The translations under genes and the position numbers were made by a program. From NCBI GenBank assembly GCA_018712725.1, contig DVGN01000024.1, forward strand, positions 1-36,506: DNA of 36,506 nucleotides, written 5' to 3'. The notes under the pieces were generated by a model. The model was not told where the DNA came from and ran no database searches. It worked only from the letters and a program-made list of their open reading frames with translations. Shown here one piece after another: positions 6,888 through 15,983 of the stretch. How positions within the stretch are numbered: the first letter of the stretch is position 1; each line of letters begins with the position of its first letter. The stretch is from Candidatus Scatosoma pullicola. GTDB taxonomy: Bacteria; Bacillota; Clostridia; Christensenellales; Borkfalkiaceae.

Positions 6888-8198
6888 ATGAAAAAGAAAT
6901 TTCTGAAAGGCTTGTTTTCCGTCGTGATGGCGGGCGCCATGACGCTCGGCATCGCGGCATGCGGCGGCGGAGGCGACGCCGACAGCGAAGACGGATCGGG
7001 TGCGACCGGTACGGTCTCCCTTTCCCTCTGGACGCCGATCACGGGCGCCGATCTCACCGTGTTCAACCGCATGATCACCCGTTTCAACCAGGCGTATGAA
7101 GGGCAGATCCACATCGACCACCAGTCCAACGTGCGCGAGACGCATTATCAGAACCTCAAAAACAACATCCCCAACAACGGGCCGGATATGGCGATCATCC
7201 ACAGCCAGCTCGTCAGAAATTATGCGGAGTACGACTATATCGTCCCCATCGACAGCACCTTCTTCACGAAGGAGACGATCGATCCCGACGACTATCAGGC
7301 GAACGTCATGTCCACCCTCATCGCGGGGGAGGATTCCTATTACGGCTTCCCGCTCGACGTCCATCCCATCGTCCTCTATTACAATAAGGCGATCGTGGGG
7401 GACAACGAGCTTCCCGCCAACTTCACCGAGCTCATGACGCTGGCGCAGGAACTGACCGATCAGAGCAGCGGCGTCTGGGGACTTCCCGTCTCCACCCTCT
7501 GGCCGACCGAATTCACCTACACCACCGCGCTCTATCAGGCGGGCGGCACGGAGATCGACACGGAGACGAGCATGCCCATGTTCAACTCGGCGGAGGGCGC
7601 CGAAGCCGCGGAAAATCTGCGCGACATCATCTATAAATACAAGGTCTCCCCCGAAAATCTGCAGACGGACGCCGACCTCAACCTGTTCACGACGGGCAAA
7701 GCCGCCTTCCACATCCAGGGCTGCTGGTCGCTGCTCGCGCTCGAAGAGGCGCTGGGCGACAATCTCGGCGTCATGAGCCTTTCGGGGCTGCTCACCGACA
7801 AGACGGGCGGAAACAGCCGGCAGGTATTTGCCCGCTCCCACGTCTTTACCGTCGCCGCGCAGCGCCGCAACATCAGCCAGCGCAAGAAGGAAGCGATGGT
7901 CACCTTCATCAAGTGGATGGGCGAAAATTCCGCGGAATGGTCGCAGGCAGGGCAGATTCCCGCCTACAACGCCGCCCGCGAGACGGACGAGTTCAAGAAC
8001 GCGCCTTACGTCAACGACTTCGGCGATCCCAGCGTGTTCCGCACCGCGGCGTCCGCGACCTATTTCGAATCGGGATACGAGACGGTGTTCCAGTATGTGA
8101 CGACCATCATGACCAGCGCCACCTCCGACATCGCCAAACTCATGAGCGACGCGGAAGCGGAAGCGAGGAGAGCGGTCAACACGGAAATGAACGGTTAA
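6888..8198 (+). CDS. CUT1-type ABC transporter sugar-binding lipoprotein
   Basis: 436 residues. The lipobox IAAC gives a lipid cysteine at residue 25, then a Gly/Asp-rich linker. The mature part has the family-1 extracellular solute-binding fold, with an opening SLSLWTP strand, the NGPDMAIIHSQ segment, YYGFPLDVHPIVLYYNKAIV at the hinge, and a late FIKWMGENSAEWSQAGQIPAYN region typical of MalE/UgpB-like proteins. It captures oligosaccharides and delivers them to the two permeases encoded immediately downstream. The flanking GH43 genes suggest arabino- or xylo-oligosaccharides, which is inference from context. A small hairpin (ACGCCG-GAA-CGGCGT, 8198-8212) begins at the stop codon. Confidence 0.92.
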   Translation: MKKKFLKGLFSVVMAGAMTLGIAACGGGGDADSEDGSGATGTVSLSLWTPITGADLTVFNRMITRFNQAYEGQIHIDHQSNVRETHYQNLKNNIPNNGPDMAIIHSQLVRNYAEYDYIVPIDSTFFTKETIDPDDYQANVMSTLIAGEDSYYGFPLDVHPIVLYYNKAIVGDNELPANFTELMTLAQELTDQSSGVWGLPVSTLWPTEFTYTTALYQAGGTEIDTETSMPMFNSAEGAEAAENLRDIIYKYKVSPENLQTDADLNLFTTGKAAFHIQGCWSLLALEEALGDNLGVMSLSGLLTDKTGGNSRQVFARSHVFTVAAQRRNISQRKKEAMVTFIKWMGENSAEWSQAGQIPAYNAARETDEFKNAPYVNDFGDPSVFRTAASATYFESGYETVFQYVTTIMTSATSDIAKLMSDAEAEARRAVNTEMNG

Positions 8199-8212
8199 CG
8201 CCGGAACGGCGT
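8198..8212 (+). other. Intercistronic hairpin between binding protein and permease
   Basis: Perfect 6-bp GC stem with a GAA loop starting on the last base of the stop codon, just ahead of the permease SD. Such structures often protect the binding-protein message or lower permease expression. A larger hairpin occupies the same position in the second transporter (28400-28428). Confidence 0.4.
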
Positions 8213-8225
8213 CGGGGGTAGGCTT

Positions 8226-9143
8226 ATGAAAATACAACACACGGATACGTCCGAAAAGCCCGCTCTCGGGAAGCTGGTGGTGTTCAAACGGCAGTTTTCC
8301 GGTTTCCTGTTCGCGGTTCCCTTTCTCATCGTCTTTACGCTGTTCTTCATCTATCCGTTTTTCAGCGGCATTTCGGAGAGCTTTCACAACCGGAGAGGGG
8401 AGTTCGTCTGGTTTCAGAATTATAAGAACATCCTCACCAATCCCGACTTCACCTATCGCGACGATTTCTTCCGCGGGTTGAAAAACACCCTCATCTTCGT
8501 CGTGTTCTCCGTGCCGCTGCTCATCGTCATTCCGCTCTTCATCGCCGTTTTGCTCGACATCAAGCCCGCGGGGTATAAATTCTTCCGCGCGCTGCTGTTC
8601 ATGCCCACCGTGTTCTCCATTTCCTCCGTCATCCTCATGTGGAAACGGGTGCTGGAAGTGGAAACGGGCTTTATAAACGGCATGCTCAAAGCGATGAATC
8701 TGAGCCAGATCAACTTTCTCGGCTCTCAGCCATGGGCGTGGATATCCCTGCTCGTCGTCACGATCTGGTGGACGATGGGTACCAATATCGTCATCCTGGG
8801 CGCGGGGCTGAAAAACATCGACAAGGCGGTCTATGAAGCGGCTGCCATCGACGGGGCGTCCTATATCCGGACGGTTTTCTCCGTCACGCTGCCGCTGATG
8901 GTGGGGCAGATCTTCGTCGTGCTCATCATGACCCTGCTCGCCTCCTTCAACGTCTACGGACAGCCCGCGCTGCTCACTTCGGGCGGACCCGAACGAAGTA
9001 CGCAGGTGCTTCTGATGGTCATCATAGACAACCTGTTCGACCGGCCTTACGTGGCGGCGGCGATGGCGCTGATGCTCGGCGTCATCATGATCGTCATCAG
9101 TCTGGCGCAGGCGGCGATCGTGCGCAGGAGGAGCAGAGACTGA
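8226..9143 (+). CDS. ABC sugar transporter permease, MalF/AraP-like
   Basis: 305 residues with about six hydrophobic segments, the first at about 28-50 (FLFAVPFLIVFTLFFIYPFF). The cytoplasmic EAA loop, with the core EAAAIDGAS near residue 205, contacts the ATPase and identifies a binding-protein-dependent sugar permease. It forms the membrane channel with the product of the next gene, whose start codon is two bases beyond this stop. No ATP-binding subunit is encoded nearby, as is usual for CUT1 systems served by a shared MsmX/MsmK-type ATPase. Confidence 0.92.
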   Translation: MKIQHTDTSEKPALGKLVVFKRQFSGFLFAVPFLIVFTLFFIYPFFSGISESFHNRRGEFVWFQNYKNILTNPDFTYRDDFFRGLKNTLIFVVFSVPLLIVIPLFIAVLLDIKPAGYKFFRALLFMPTVFSISSVILMWKRVLEVETGFINGMLKAMNLSQINFLGSQPWAWISLLVVTIWWTMGTNIVILGAGLKNIDKAVYEAAAIDGASYIRTVFSVTLPLMVGQIFVVLIMTLLASFNVYGQPALLTSGGPERSTQVLLMVIIDNLFDRPYVAAAMALMLGVIMIVISLAQAAIVRRRSRD

Positions 9144-9144
9144 T

Positions 9145-10002
9145 ATGGCAGCCAAGGTAAAGACAAAACTCAACATCGGCGAACGCCGCCGCAAGGTCGT
9201 GGCGTTCATCCTGCTGACGATCATCAGCATTCTCTGCGTCCTGCCCCTCCTGTGGGCGTTCGGCACGTCGTTCAAGAAAAACGCCCTGACCGACGTCATG
9301 TCGATCATCCCCAGGGAATTTTCGTTCAACAACTATATCCAGCTGTTCTCCAACGAGGACGCGCCGGTATTCCGGTGGATGCTCAACAGCGTCGTCATCT
9401 CCGGCGTGCATACCCTCCTCTATATCGTCATTGCGGCGCTTGCGGGGTTTGCCTTCGGCGTGGCGGAATGGAAGGGGAGAAACGTCGTGTTCGGGCTGCT
9501 GCTCGCCACGGCGATGGTGCCTAACGTCATCAATCTCGTGCCCCTCTATAAGCTCATCACGTCGATGGAGCTGAACGGCAATCCGCTGGCGCTCATCCTG
9601 CCGGGGCTCGGAGGCGTGCTGTACATGATGCTCATCCGTCAGTACTTCATGTCCGTGCCCAAGGAACTCGTGGAGGCGGCGCAGCTGGAAGGGGCGGGGA
9701 TGTTCCGCATCTTTTTGCAGATCGAAGTGCCCCTGTGCAAGTCGGCGTTTATGGTCGCCGCCATGATGACCTTCATCGGCAGCTGGAACGATTACCTCTG
9801 GCCCTCCATCGCCATGGCGGGCGTCTCGACGGAAAACCTCACGTTGCCGCTCGGCATCGCCAAGCTGCTCGGCGACAACAACATTCAGTACGGGATGACC
9901 ATGGCGGGCGCCGTCGTCTCCATGCTCCCCACGCTGATCGTCTATCTGTTCCTGCAAAACAAAGTCATCGAGAGCGTCGCCAACAGCGGCTCCAAGTCCT
10001 GA
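9145..10002 (+). CDS. ABC sugar transporter permease, MalG/AraQ-like
   Basis: 285 residues with a first membrane span at about 15-37 and five more. The EAA loop reads EAAQLEGAGMFRIF near residue 176, followed by a W-N-D-Y-x-W-P motif (GSWNDYLWP) typical of MalG-type subunits. Its ATG begins one base after the stop of the partner permease, implying coupled translation in equimolar amounts. With the binding protein at 6888 it makes one importer. The substrate is inferred from the GH43 enzymes around it. Confidence 0.92.
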   Translation: MAAKVKTKLNIGERRRKVVAFILLTIISILCVLPLLWAFGTSFKKNALTDVMSIIPREFSFNNYIQLFSNEDAPVFRWMLNSVVISGVHTLLYIVIAALAGFAFGVAEWKGRNVVFGLLLATAMVPNVINLVPLYKLITSMELNGNPLALILPGLGGVLYMMLIRQYFMSVPKELVEAAQLEGAGMFRIFLQIEVPLCKSAFMVAAMMTFIGSWNDYLWPSIAMAGVSTENLTLPLGIAKLLGDNNIQYGMTMAGAVVSMLPTLIVYLFLQNKVIESVANSGSKS

Positions 10003-10147
10003 CGGCGCAATATCCTTACCGGGGCATATGTGCCCGCGGAGAGGGGAGACCGGGGTTTTCGGAAATGCGTTTCCGGCTCCGGAGCATGCCCTCCTTTTGC
10101 GCGGCGCGTATGCCCGGGTATGAGACACGGAGAAAATTTTCAGTTTT

Positions 10148-11038
10148 ATGGATATAACGCACATCACCGTAACCGACGTCACGAACATCGGCGATCCCTT
10201 CGTTCTGCGCGTCGGCGGCACCTATTATCTCTATGCCACCTCTTTCAAGGACGGCTTCGACTGCCGCACTTCCGACGATCTCGTCCATTGGTCGGAACCC
10301 CGTATGGCATATACAAGGGGAGAGCGCAGCTTCGGATACACCGATTTCTGGGCGCCCGAAGTCGTCTTTCACGAAGGGAAGTATATCATGCACTATTCCG
10401 CCCGCCGCAAGGGGGACGATACGCTGCTCATCGGCGTCGCCGTCTCCGACAGGCCGGAGGGGCCCTTCGTCGACGTGACGGACGGGCCGATGTTCGATTT
10501 CGGCTATGCGGCGATCGACGGGCATGTCTTGCGGGACGGAAAGGACAGCTACCTCTTCTATTCCCGCGATTGTTCGCAGTACGTCGTGGAGGGCAGGCGG
10601 GAAAGCCATATCTACGCCGTCCGCCTGGACGATTCCCTCACCCGCACGGTGGGCGAGCCGGTGCATATCTCCGGGCCCGACTGCCCGTGGGAGACGGTGA
10701 CGGGGGATACCCGCTGGAACGAAGGACCCTTCATCGTCAAACGGGACGGGATTTACTATCTCATGTATTCGTCGGGCTATTTCGCTTCGCCCACCTATTC
10801 GACGGGCTACGCCGTTTCGGAGCGTCCGCTCGGCCCCTATAAGAAGTCGGCGGACAATCCCCTGCTGTATTCGGAAGGGGAGATCAGCGGCCCCGGCCAC
10901 AACTGCGTCGTGACCGCCGCGGACGGGACGGATTACTGCGTGTTCCACGTCCATACCCATCCCGAAAACCCCGATCAGAACAGGCGCATGTGCTTTTGTC
11001 CCATCGTTTTCGGCAAGGGGCGCATACGGCTGCCGTAA
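10148..11038 (+). CDS. Cytoplasmic GH43 glycosidase
   Basis: 296 residues with no signal peptide, so it should act on imported oligosaccharides. The GH43 triad is visible: Asp16 in NIGDPFVL, Asp124 in AAIDGHVL and Glu192 in WNEGPFIV. GPGHN near residue 251 resembles the family's metal-binding histidine motif. The length fits a bare catalytic domain. The start is the first in-frame ATG after a TGA at 10121-10123, and its SD is weak (GGAG about 15 bases upstream), so expression may be lower than the neighbours or the start may be non-ATG. An alpha-L-arabinofuranosidase or beta-xylosidase role is likely. It clearly differs from the two lipoprotein GH43s in the operon, which resemble each other. 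Confidence 0.85.
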   Translation: MDITHITVTDVTNIGDPFVLRVGGTYYLYATSFKDGFDCRTSDDLVHWSEPRMAYTRGERSFGYTDFWAPEVVFHEGKYIMHYSARRKGDDTLLIGVAVSDRPEGPFVDVTDGPMFDFGYAAIDGHVLRDGKDSYLFYSRDCSQYVVEGRRESHIYAVRLDDSLTRTVGEPVHISGPDCPWETVTGDTRWNEGPFIVKRDGIYYLMYSSGYFASPTYSTGYAVSERPLGPYKKSADNPLLYSEGEISGPGHNCVVTAADGTDYCVFHVHTHPENPDQNRRMCFCPIVFGKGRIRLP

Positions 11039-11067
11039 AATATTCCGCTTCGGGGAAAGGAGACATT

Positions 11068-12159
11068 ATGAAAAAGAAGTTTCTCGCGCGGATTTTCTGC
11101 GTATTGTTTGCCGCGGTATTCGCTTTGGCGGGGTGTTCGGCGGGCGGCGCGTCGTCGTCCGGGGGCGCTTCCGATTCGGCGTCCTCCGTCGAAGAAGAAC
11201 CCGATCCCGTCTATATCGACAATCCCGTCGTCGAACGGGATATGGCGGATCCGCACATCCTCCGCTGGGAGGACAAGCTCTACATCTATTCGACGGGCGG
11301 GCAGATCTCGCGCTCGGACGACGGCGGCATCACCTGGGAAAGTTTGGGCACCGTCGGCATCTCGCCGGATTGGGGTACCTCCGGCGCCGGATTCTGGGCG
11401 CCCGACATCGTGCAGATCGGCGATAAGCTGCTGCTCTATTACTCGCTGTCCGTCTGGGACGATCCCAATCCCGGCATCGGCGTCGCGAGCGCCGATCACC
11501 CCGAAGGCCCCTGGACGGACCACGGGAAGCTGTTCACCTCTCAGGAGATCGGCGTGGACAATTCCATCGATCCCTGCGTGTTCGTCGGGCAGGACGGAAA
11601 CGTCTACATGATCTGGGGCAGTTTCCGCGGCTGTTACGGCATCGAGCTGACGGAAGACGGGCTGGGGCTTAAAAACGGGCTGGATTACGCGAAGGAGAAC
11701 AAAGTTCTCGTTTCGGGCAAGCCCGGCCCTTGGGACGGCTCCACCTTCGAAGGGTCGTACGTCATCTATAAAGACGGCTGGTATTACTATTTCGGATCGA
11801 GCGGCACCTGCTGCGAAGGGCTGAGAAGTACCTACCATGTACGCGTCGGACGCTCGCAGAACCCGCTCGGGCCCTATGTCGATTCGCGGGGCAGGGAACT
11901 CGCCGGCGCCGGGAACGTGGGGGACACCATCCTTGCGGGCAGCGGCAATTTCGTCGGTCCCGGGCACAATTCCATCCTCATCGACGACCTCGGAAATTAT
12001 TATATCGTCTATCACGTCTGGGTCAACGACAACGGGGAAGGCAAGGGCAGGTATCTGGCGATGTCCCGCCTGGAATGGGACGACGAGGGCTGGTGCACCG
12101 TGAAAGGGCGGGCGCCCGCCAACCGCGTCATCGCGCCCTATATCGAAAAAGAGGATTGA
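11068..12159 (+). CDS. Second GH43 glycosidase lipoprotein, paralogue of the 5670 gene
   Basis: 363 residues starting at ATG 11068 behind AAAGGAGA. The lipobox LAGC gives a lipid cysteine at residue 23, then a Ser-rich linker. The triad is Asp61 (DMADPHIL), Asp168 (SIDPCVF) and Glu228 (TFEGSYVI); GPGHNSI is the expected metal-site histidine motif. It shares long near-identical blocks with the 5670 protein (GPWTDHGKLFTS, DGNVYMIWGSFRG, STYHVRVGRS), so the two arose by duplication, but the residues around the catalytic acid differ (TFEGSY versus TYEAPY), which suggests different linkage preference. It is the last gene of the operon, closed by a strong terminator. Surface arabinan/arabinoxylan degradation is the best guess. 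Confidence 0.87.
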   Translation: MKKKFLARIFCVLFAAVFALAGCSAGGASSSGGASDSASSVEEEPDPVYIDNPVVERDMADPHILRWEDKLYIYSTGGQISRSDDGGITWESLGTVGISPDWGTSGAGFWAPDIVQIGDKLLLYYSLSVWDDPNPGIGVASADHPEGPWTDHGKLFTSQEIGVDNSIDPCVFVGQDGNVYMIWGSFRGCYGIELTEDGLGLKNGLDYAKENKVLVSGKPGPWDGSTFEGSYVIYKDGWYYYFGSSGTCCEGLRSTYHVRVGRSQNPLGPYVDSRGRELAGAGNVGDTILAGSGNFVGPGHNSILIDDLGNYYIVYHVWVNDNGEGKGRYLAMSRLEWDDEGWCTVKGRAPANRVIAPYIEKED

Positions 12160-12181
12160 TTTTTCGCTTTTTGACGGCGTG

Positions 12182-12213
12182 ACGGGCGCCCGCTCTTTTG
12201 AGCGGGCGCCCGT
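12182..12213 (+). terminator. Terminator of the GH43/ABC operon
   Basis: Perfect 14-bp GC-rich stem (ACGGGCGCCCGCTC / GAGCGGGCGCCCGT) with a TTTT loop, followed by TTATGTG. It lies 23 bases after the last stop codon. The T-tract is short, but the stem is very stable. Confidence 0.75.
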
Positions 12214-12312
12214 TTATGTGCCGTGTTTCTCTTTCCAGGACATCGCGGCCTCTTTTCGGTATTCCCGATTTTTTATAGCCTTAAACGGTTTTACCTTTTT
12301 ACACCGAAAGAC

Positions 12313-12341
12313 TTGCATTGTGGGAGGAATAATGATATAAT
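12313..12341 (+). promoter_or_regulatory. Sigma-A promoter of the InlB/GLUG lipoprotein
   Basis: -35 TTGCAT (12313-12318), 17-bp spacer, perfect -10 TATAAT (12336-12341). It shows that the gene at 12450 is transcribed separately from the GH43 operon. Confidence 0.75.
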
Positions 12342-12370
12342 AAAAGTCAGAAGGGCAGAACGACCGCTTT

Positions 12371-12382
12371 GTCCGATCGGAC
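12371..12382 (+). promoter_or_regulatory. Perfect palindrome in the leader, possible operator
   Basis: GTCCGATCGGAC, a perfect 12-bp palindrome about 24 bases downstream of the predicted transcript start. It could be a repressor site or a short leader hairpin. No second copy was noticed in the window. Confidence 0.35.
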
Positions 12383-12449
12383 GGAAGGGCATTTTGCGCT
12401 AAACTCCGATGTTCGTTCGGAGTCGGAAAAGAGAGACGGGGAGGAAAAT

Positions 12450-15400
12450 ATGGAAAAAGGCAAAAGTGTAAAGAAAAAGGGATTGTTCATGGCTTTTGTT
12501 CTGCTTGGGATGATCCTTTTGTCTTTTTTGGCGGGATGCGCCGATCTCAACGTAAAATACAAACTTTCTTTTCTCGAACTTTGGGCGCGCGATGAAGAGA
12601 TAGAATATGTCCGCATCACATACGACGGAAACGGAAGCGATTATGGCTCTATGTTGGAGCAGCTTGCCATTCCCGGCGAGCGGATTGCGCTTTGGAGCAA
12701 CAATTTCCGCCGGGACGGCTGTACGTTCGGCGGCTGGGAATGCAACGGCGTCGTCTATCAGCCGTACGATACGGTCGACTTTGCGCCGGGCGACTATGTG
12801 ATGAAAGCGGTATGGAAGGGCGTGAAATATACCGTCGTATTCGACGAAGGCGAAGGGGATGTAGACGGCAGTATGCCGCAACAGGATTTCGTCTGCGCCG
12901 TGGCGCAGCCCCTCAGGCGCAACGCCTTTGCCCGGCGCGGATATAAATTTGTGGGCTGGAAGGAACGGTTTTCGGGCGAGACCTATGCGGACGGAGAAAC
13001 CGTCGAAGACCTGTCGACGACGGCGGGCGATTTCGTGCAGTTGGTCGCCCAATGGACGCCGATCGGATATACCGCCATCCTGAAAGAAAACGAGACGGGG
13101 CCGGATGTGTATACGTTCGATTGCCTTTACGATCGTCCGCAGGACATTTCCGATATCAGGTTTTACAGAGAGGGATACCATCAGAAGGGCTGGGAGACGT
13201 CCGAAAAGGATGTTTATGTCTCGATTGACGAGTGGCTCTACAATTTAACGGAGACGGACGGCCGCGTTCTGGTCCTGTATCCCGTATGGGAGATCAATAC
13301 GTACACGCTCTCGTTCGAGGGACAGGAAGTCGTCTTGCAGTACGGGGAGGAATACGAGCTGCCCGAGCCGAAAAAGCAGGTCGACGGCTATGAAGTCGAG
13401 GGATGGAGTTTTGACAGCCAGTACGCGGCGGGCGAATACGCTTCGGGAAATTGCTATCCGGTCGGCACGGTAGTGAAAAACGTCACGCTGCAGCATGGCG
13501 TTACGATCAATGTATATTGCGAACGCACCCCCGTGCCGTTTACGATCCGCCTCCATGCGGACGACGGAAGCGGGAAAACGTTGGACGTACCTGCCGTCTA
13601 CGGAGAAAACCTCAGGCTCCCGACCGACTGGTTGCCTGTACGCCCGAATTTTGAATTTTTCAGCTTTTATTGTCCGATCGGCGGCTCAAATGATATTCTG
13701 ACCCGTTATCTGTACGACTCCGAAGTGGAAACGCTGTACGGGCAGACGGAGGACGGCGTCGTCTCCCTGCATGCGATCTGGCGGTACTTGTACGAAGGGA
13801 GCGGTTCGCGGGAAGATCCGTACCTCGTCGCCGACGCGGAGGGGATGGAAAATATGGCGATGACGGCGCTGACGCAGCAGAATTGGGATTCGACCGTCGT
13901 CCGGTCGTGTTTCCGCTTTACTTCGGATATCGACATGAAGGGGAGGACGTTTACGCCGATCGGCTGGTATAAGGACAGCGTTTGCAGCGGCGTGACGATC
14001 GATGGCGGCGGGCATGTCGTGTCCGATCTCGTCATCGCGCCGCCCGAATGGTACTGCGGGCCGTCTTTGGATTATACCGGATTTATCAATCAGGGCAACG
14101 AGTCGTCCGTTTTCGATCTGACGTTCGATGGCTGTTCCGTGTCGGTCGATGTACATCCGGATTATGAAGCGGCGGTCGGCGTGGTGATGGGAGAATCGTA
14201 CAGGTCTTCGGTCAAAAACGTCTCCGTGACCGATTGTGCGTTGTTCGTAAACAGGGAGCCGGGAGGGACTTGTTTTGTCGGCGGTATCGTCGGGAAGAAT
14301 TCTTACAATTATGAAGAAGAGGTTATTTCCGGCTGCGTGTTCCGGGGAGATATAACCGTCTCTGCGCCCGGTTCCTCTGTCTATGTCGGCGGCATTTCGG
14401 GCGACTTCGGGAAAATTATCGGCAGCGCGGTCATTGCGGACATCGAGGTGCAGGCGCGTACGGCGACGGTTTCCGGCCTTGCTCGTTTCTTGCATTCCGG
14501 CGTGGACGCCTATGTGATCGGCGCGGAGAATTGTTATACGTCGGTAAACATGCGCGTCGAGGCGGAAAACGCCGATATTTACGGGACGTGCAATGTCGCG
14601 GCGGATACTGTTTTCACCTGTTCGGATTCCATCTTTACGCTCAACGGCGCAGCGACGGACGGGGAGCGGGTCAACGCTTTCGTCTTGCGGGAGGAGTTGG
14701 CAAGCCCCGATTGGCTCGCCGATCACATCCCCCTCATGCGGACGAAGGACTGGACGATAGAAGCCGGTTTCCCCGTTCCCGGCGCGCGGGAATTGCAGAC
14801 GATCGAAATCGGATCGCAGGAGGCGTTTTTGGCGCTTTCCGGGAAGAATTTCTGTGAGCGGTACGTCTTGAAAACGGACATAAATCTGAGCGGGATCGAT
14901 TGGTCGCCCGCCGGCGTATTCGGCGAATTTGACGGGGGCGGTCATACGATCGCGGGGTTCGGCATCAATGCCGTGACCGATCAGGGGAATGAACGCATCG
15001 CCGGATTTTTCAGCAATAATTACGGCACGATTTGCAATCTTGTCCTGCAAGATATGTCTCAGATGATTTATACGACGAGCCCGGACGACGGCAGTATCCC
15101 AACCGTCTATGCAGGCGGGATCGCGGCGAAAAATTACGGCACGATTTACGCCTGTAAAACGACGGGAAAAATCACCGTTCAGGCGGTGAATTGCCATGTC
15201 TATGTCGGCGGAATCGCTGGCTGGAACCAAGGTTCGATCTTCTCGTCATATACGGAATGCACGCTGACGGGCGTTGCGGGCGAAGGCGAAAGGAACACAT
15301 ATTCCGCAAGGGGAATTATCCGATTGGGCGGGATCGTGGACGCCTGCGTGAACGGCATCGCCTATAACGACGGCGGCGTGATCTCCGGCTGTTATACAAA

Positions 15401-15761
15401 AGGCGTCTATACGGCAAACGGCACGCGCTATCTCTCCGTCGCCGGCGTGGCGGAAAACGCGGAAAGGTCCTTCTCGCTCGCCGATCTCAATTATCGGGAT
15501 ATCGGGGCAAAGCAAGGGGCGAAAATCGGGTATGTCTGCGAAGTCGCCAAGGGATTGCAGGGGTGCGCGTCGCAGGAGATAAACGGCGTGGCGTCGACGA
15601 CGGGCATTCAGGAGGATTTTCTGAAAGATTCCCGGTATCTGACGGACGTGGTCGGGATGCGCTTGTACCTTTCGCAGGAGGCTTTGGCACAGGATTTTGA
15701 GGCGGCATGGGTCTTCGCCGATGACGGTGACGTCTTTTTGAAACTGTATTTCGAAGCGTAA
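12450..15761 (+). CDS. Large lipoprotein with InlB-type repeats and GLUG-like repeats
   Basis: 1103 residues from ATG 12450 behind GGGGAGG; the longer frame upstream lacks an SD and signal. The lipobox LAGC gives a lipid cysteine at residue 30. Residues about 50-445 hold roughly five InlB B-repeat (Listeria-Bacteroides) modules, recognised by ITYDGNGSDYG, GYKFVGWKERFSGETYADG and VAQWTP-type ends. Residues about 450-1103 are rich in GLUG-like units (YAGGIAAKNYGTIYACKTTG, YVGGIAGWNQGSI) that usually form a right-handed beta-helix, preceded by SDIDMKGRTFTPIGWYKD-type strands. No enzyme motif is seen. Such proteins are surface-anchored binding or adhesion proteins. It is monocistronic, under its own promoter, and related in its GLUG-like part to the 30429 lipoprotein. 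Confidence 0.82.
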   Translation: MEKGKSVKKKGLFMAFVLLGMILLSFLAGCADLNVKYKLSFLELWARDEEIEYVRITYDGNGSDYGSMLEQLAIPGERIALWSNNFRRDGCTFGGWECNGVVYQPYDTVDFAPGDYVMKAVWKGVKYTVVFDEGEGDVDGSMPQQDFVCAVAQPLRRNAFARRGYKFVGWKERFSGETYADGETVEDLSTTAGDFVQLVAQWTPIGYTAILKENETGPDVYTFDCLYDRPQDISDIRFYREGYHQKGWETSEKDVYVSIDEWLYNLTETDGRVLVLYPVWEINTYTLSFEGQEVVLQYGEEYELPEPKKQVDGYEVEGWSFDSQYAAGEYASGNCYPVGTVVKNVTLQHGVTINVYCERTPVPFTIRLHADDGSGKTLDVPAVYGENLRLPTDWLPVRPNFEFFSFYCPIGGSNDILTRYLYDSEVETLYGQTEDGVVSLHAIWRYLYEGSGSREDPYLVADAEGMENMAMTALTQQNWDSTVVRSCFRFTSDIDMKGRTFTPIGWYKDSVCSGVTIDGGGHVVSDLVIAPPEWYCGPSLDYTGFINQGNESSVFDLTFDGCSVSVDVHPDYEAAVGVVMGESYRSSVKNVSVTDCALFVNREPGGTCFVGGIVGKNSYNYEEEVISGCVFRGDITVSAPGSSVYVGGISGDFGKIIGSAVIADIEVQARTATVSGLARFLHSGVDAYVIGAENCYTSVNMRVEAENADIYGTCNVAADTVFTCSDSIFTLNGAATDGERVNAFVLREELASPDWLADHIPLMRTKDWTIEAGFPVPGARELQTIEIGSQEAFLALSGKNFCERYVLKTDINLSGIDWSPAGVFGEFDGGGHTIAGFGINAVTDQGNERIAGFFSNNYGTICNLVLQDMSQMIYTTSPDDGSIPTVYAGGIAAKNYGTIYACKTTGKITVQAVNCHVYVGGIAGWNQGSIFSSYTECTLTGVAGEGERNTYSARGIIRLGGIVDACVNGIAYNDGGVISGCYTKGVYTANGTRYLSVAGVAENAERSFSLADLNYRDIGAKQGAKIGYVCEVAKGLQGCASQEINGVASTTGIQEDFLKDSRYLTDVVGMRLYLSQEALAQDFEAAWVFADDGDVFLKLYFEA

Positions 15762-15815
15762 CGCCGATTTATCGACGGATGTCAAAATCCGAACCGAAGG
15801 GCTCGGCCGCACCTT

Positions 15816-15845
15816 GAAAAAAGGTCCCGGCTGAGTCCTTTTTTC
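15816..15845. terminator. Bidirectional terminator between convergent genes, first hairpin
   Basis: GAAAAAAGG (15816-15824) pairs exactly with CCTTTTTTC (15837-15845). The A-run and T-run serve as U-tracts for either direction, matching the convergent genes on both sides. Confidence 0.6.
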
Positions 15846-15857
15846 GGGAGATAAAAA

Positions 15858-15880
15858 GCCGCGGTCTGAATGACTGCGGC
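15858..15880. terminator. Bidirectional terminator between convergent genes, second hairpin
   Basis: Nine-pair stem GCCGCGGTC / GACTGCGGC with one G-T pair and a TGAAT loop, flanked by AAAAA on the left and GAATTTTC on the right. It lies beyond the end of the minus-strand acyltransferase-like gene, and so can terminate both strands. Confidence 0.6.
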
Positions 15881-15983
15881 GAATTTTCATTACGGTGTTT
15901 TACAATTTTGCCTTTGACGATTTGTTTGTCGGAGATTGTTTTTTCGATACGTCCGAGCGCAGTTTTCCGTTTGCGGCGCTGCG

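Noticed and set aside
3550..9332. Very long minus-strand open frames (730 and 1213 codons) opposite the GH43/ABC operon
   Set aside because: They are antisense shadows of GC-rich genes that have clear families, SDs and signal peptides on the + strand; their translations are Arg/His/Val-rich and have no recognisable domain.
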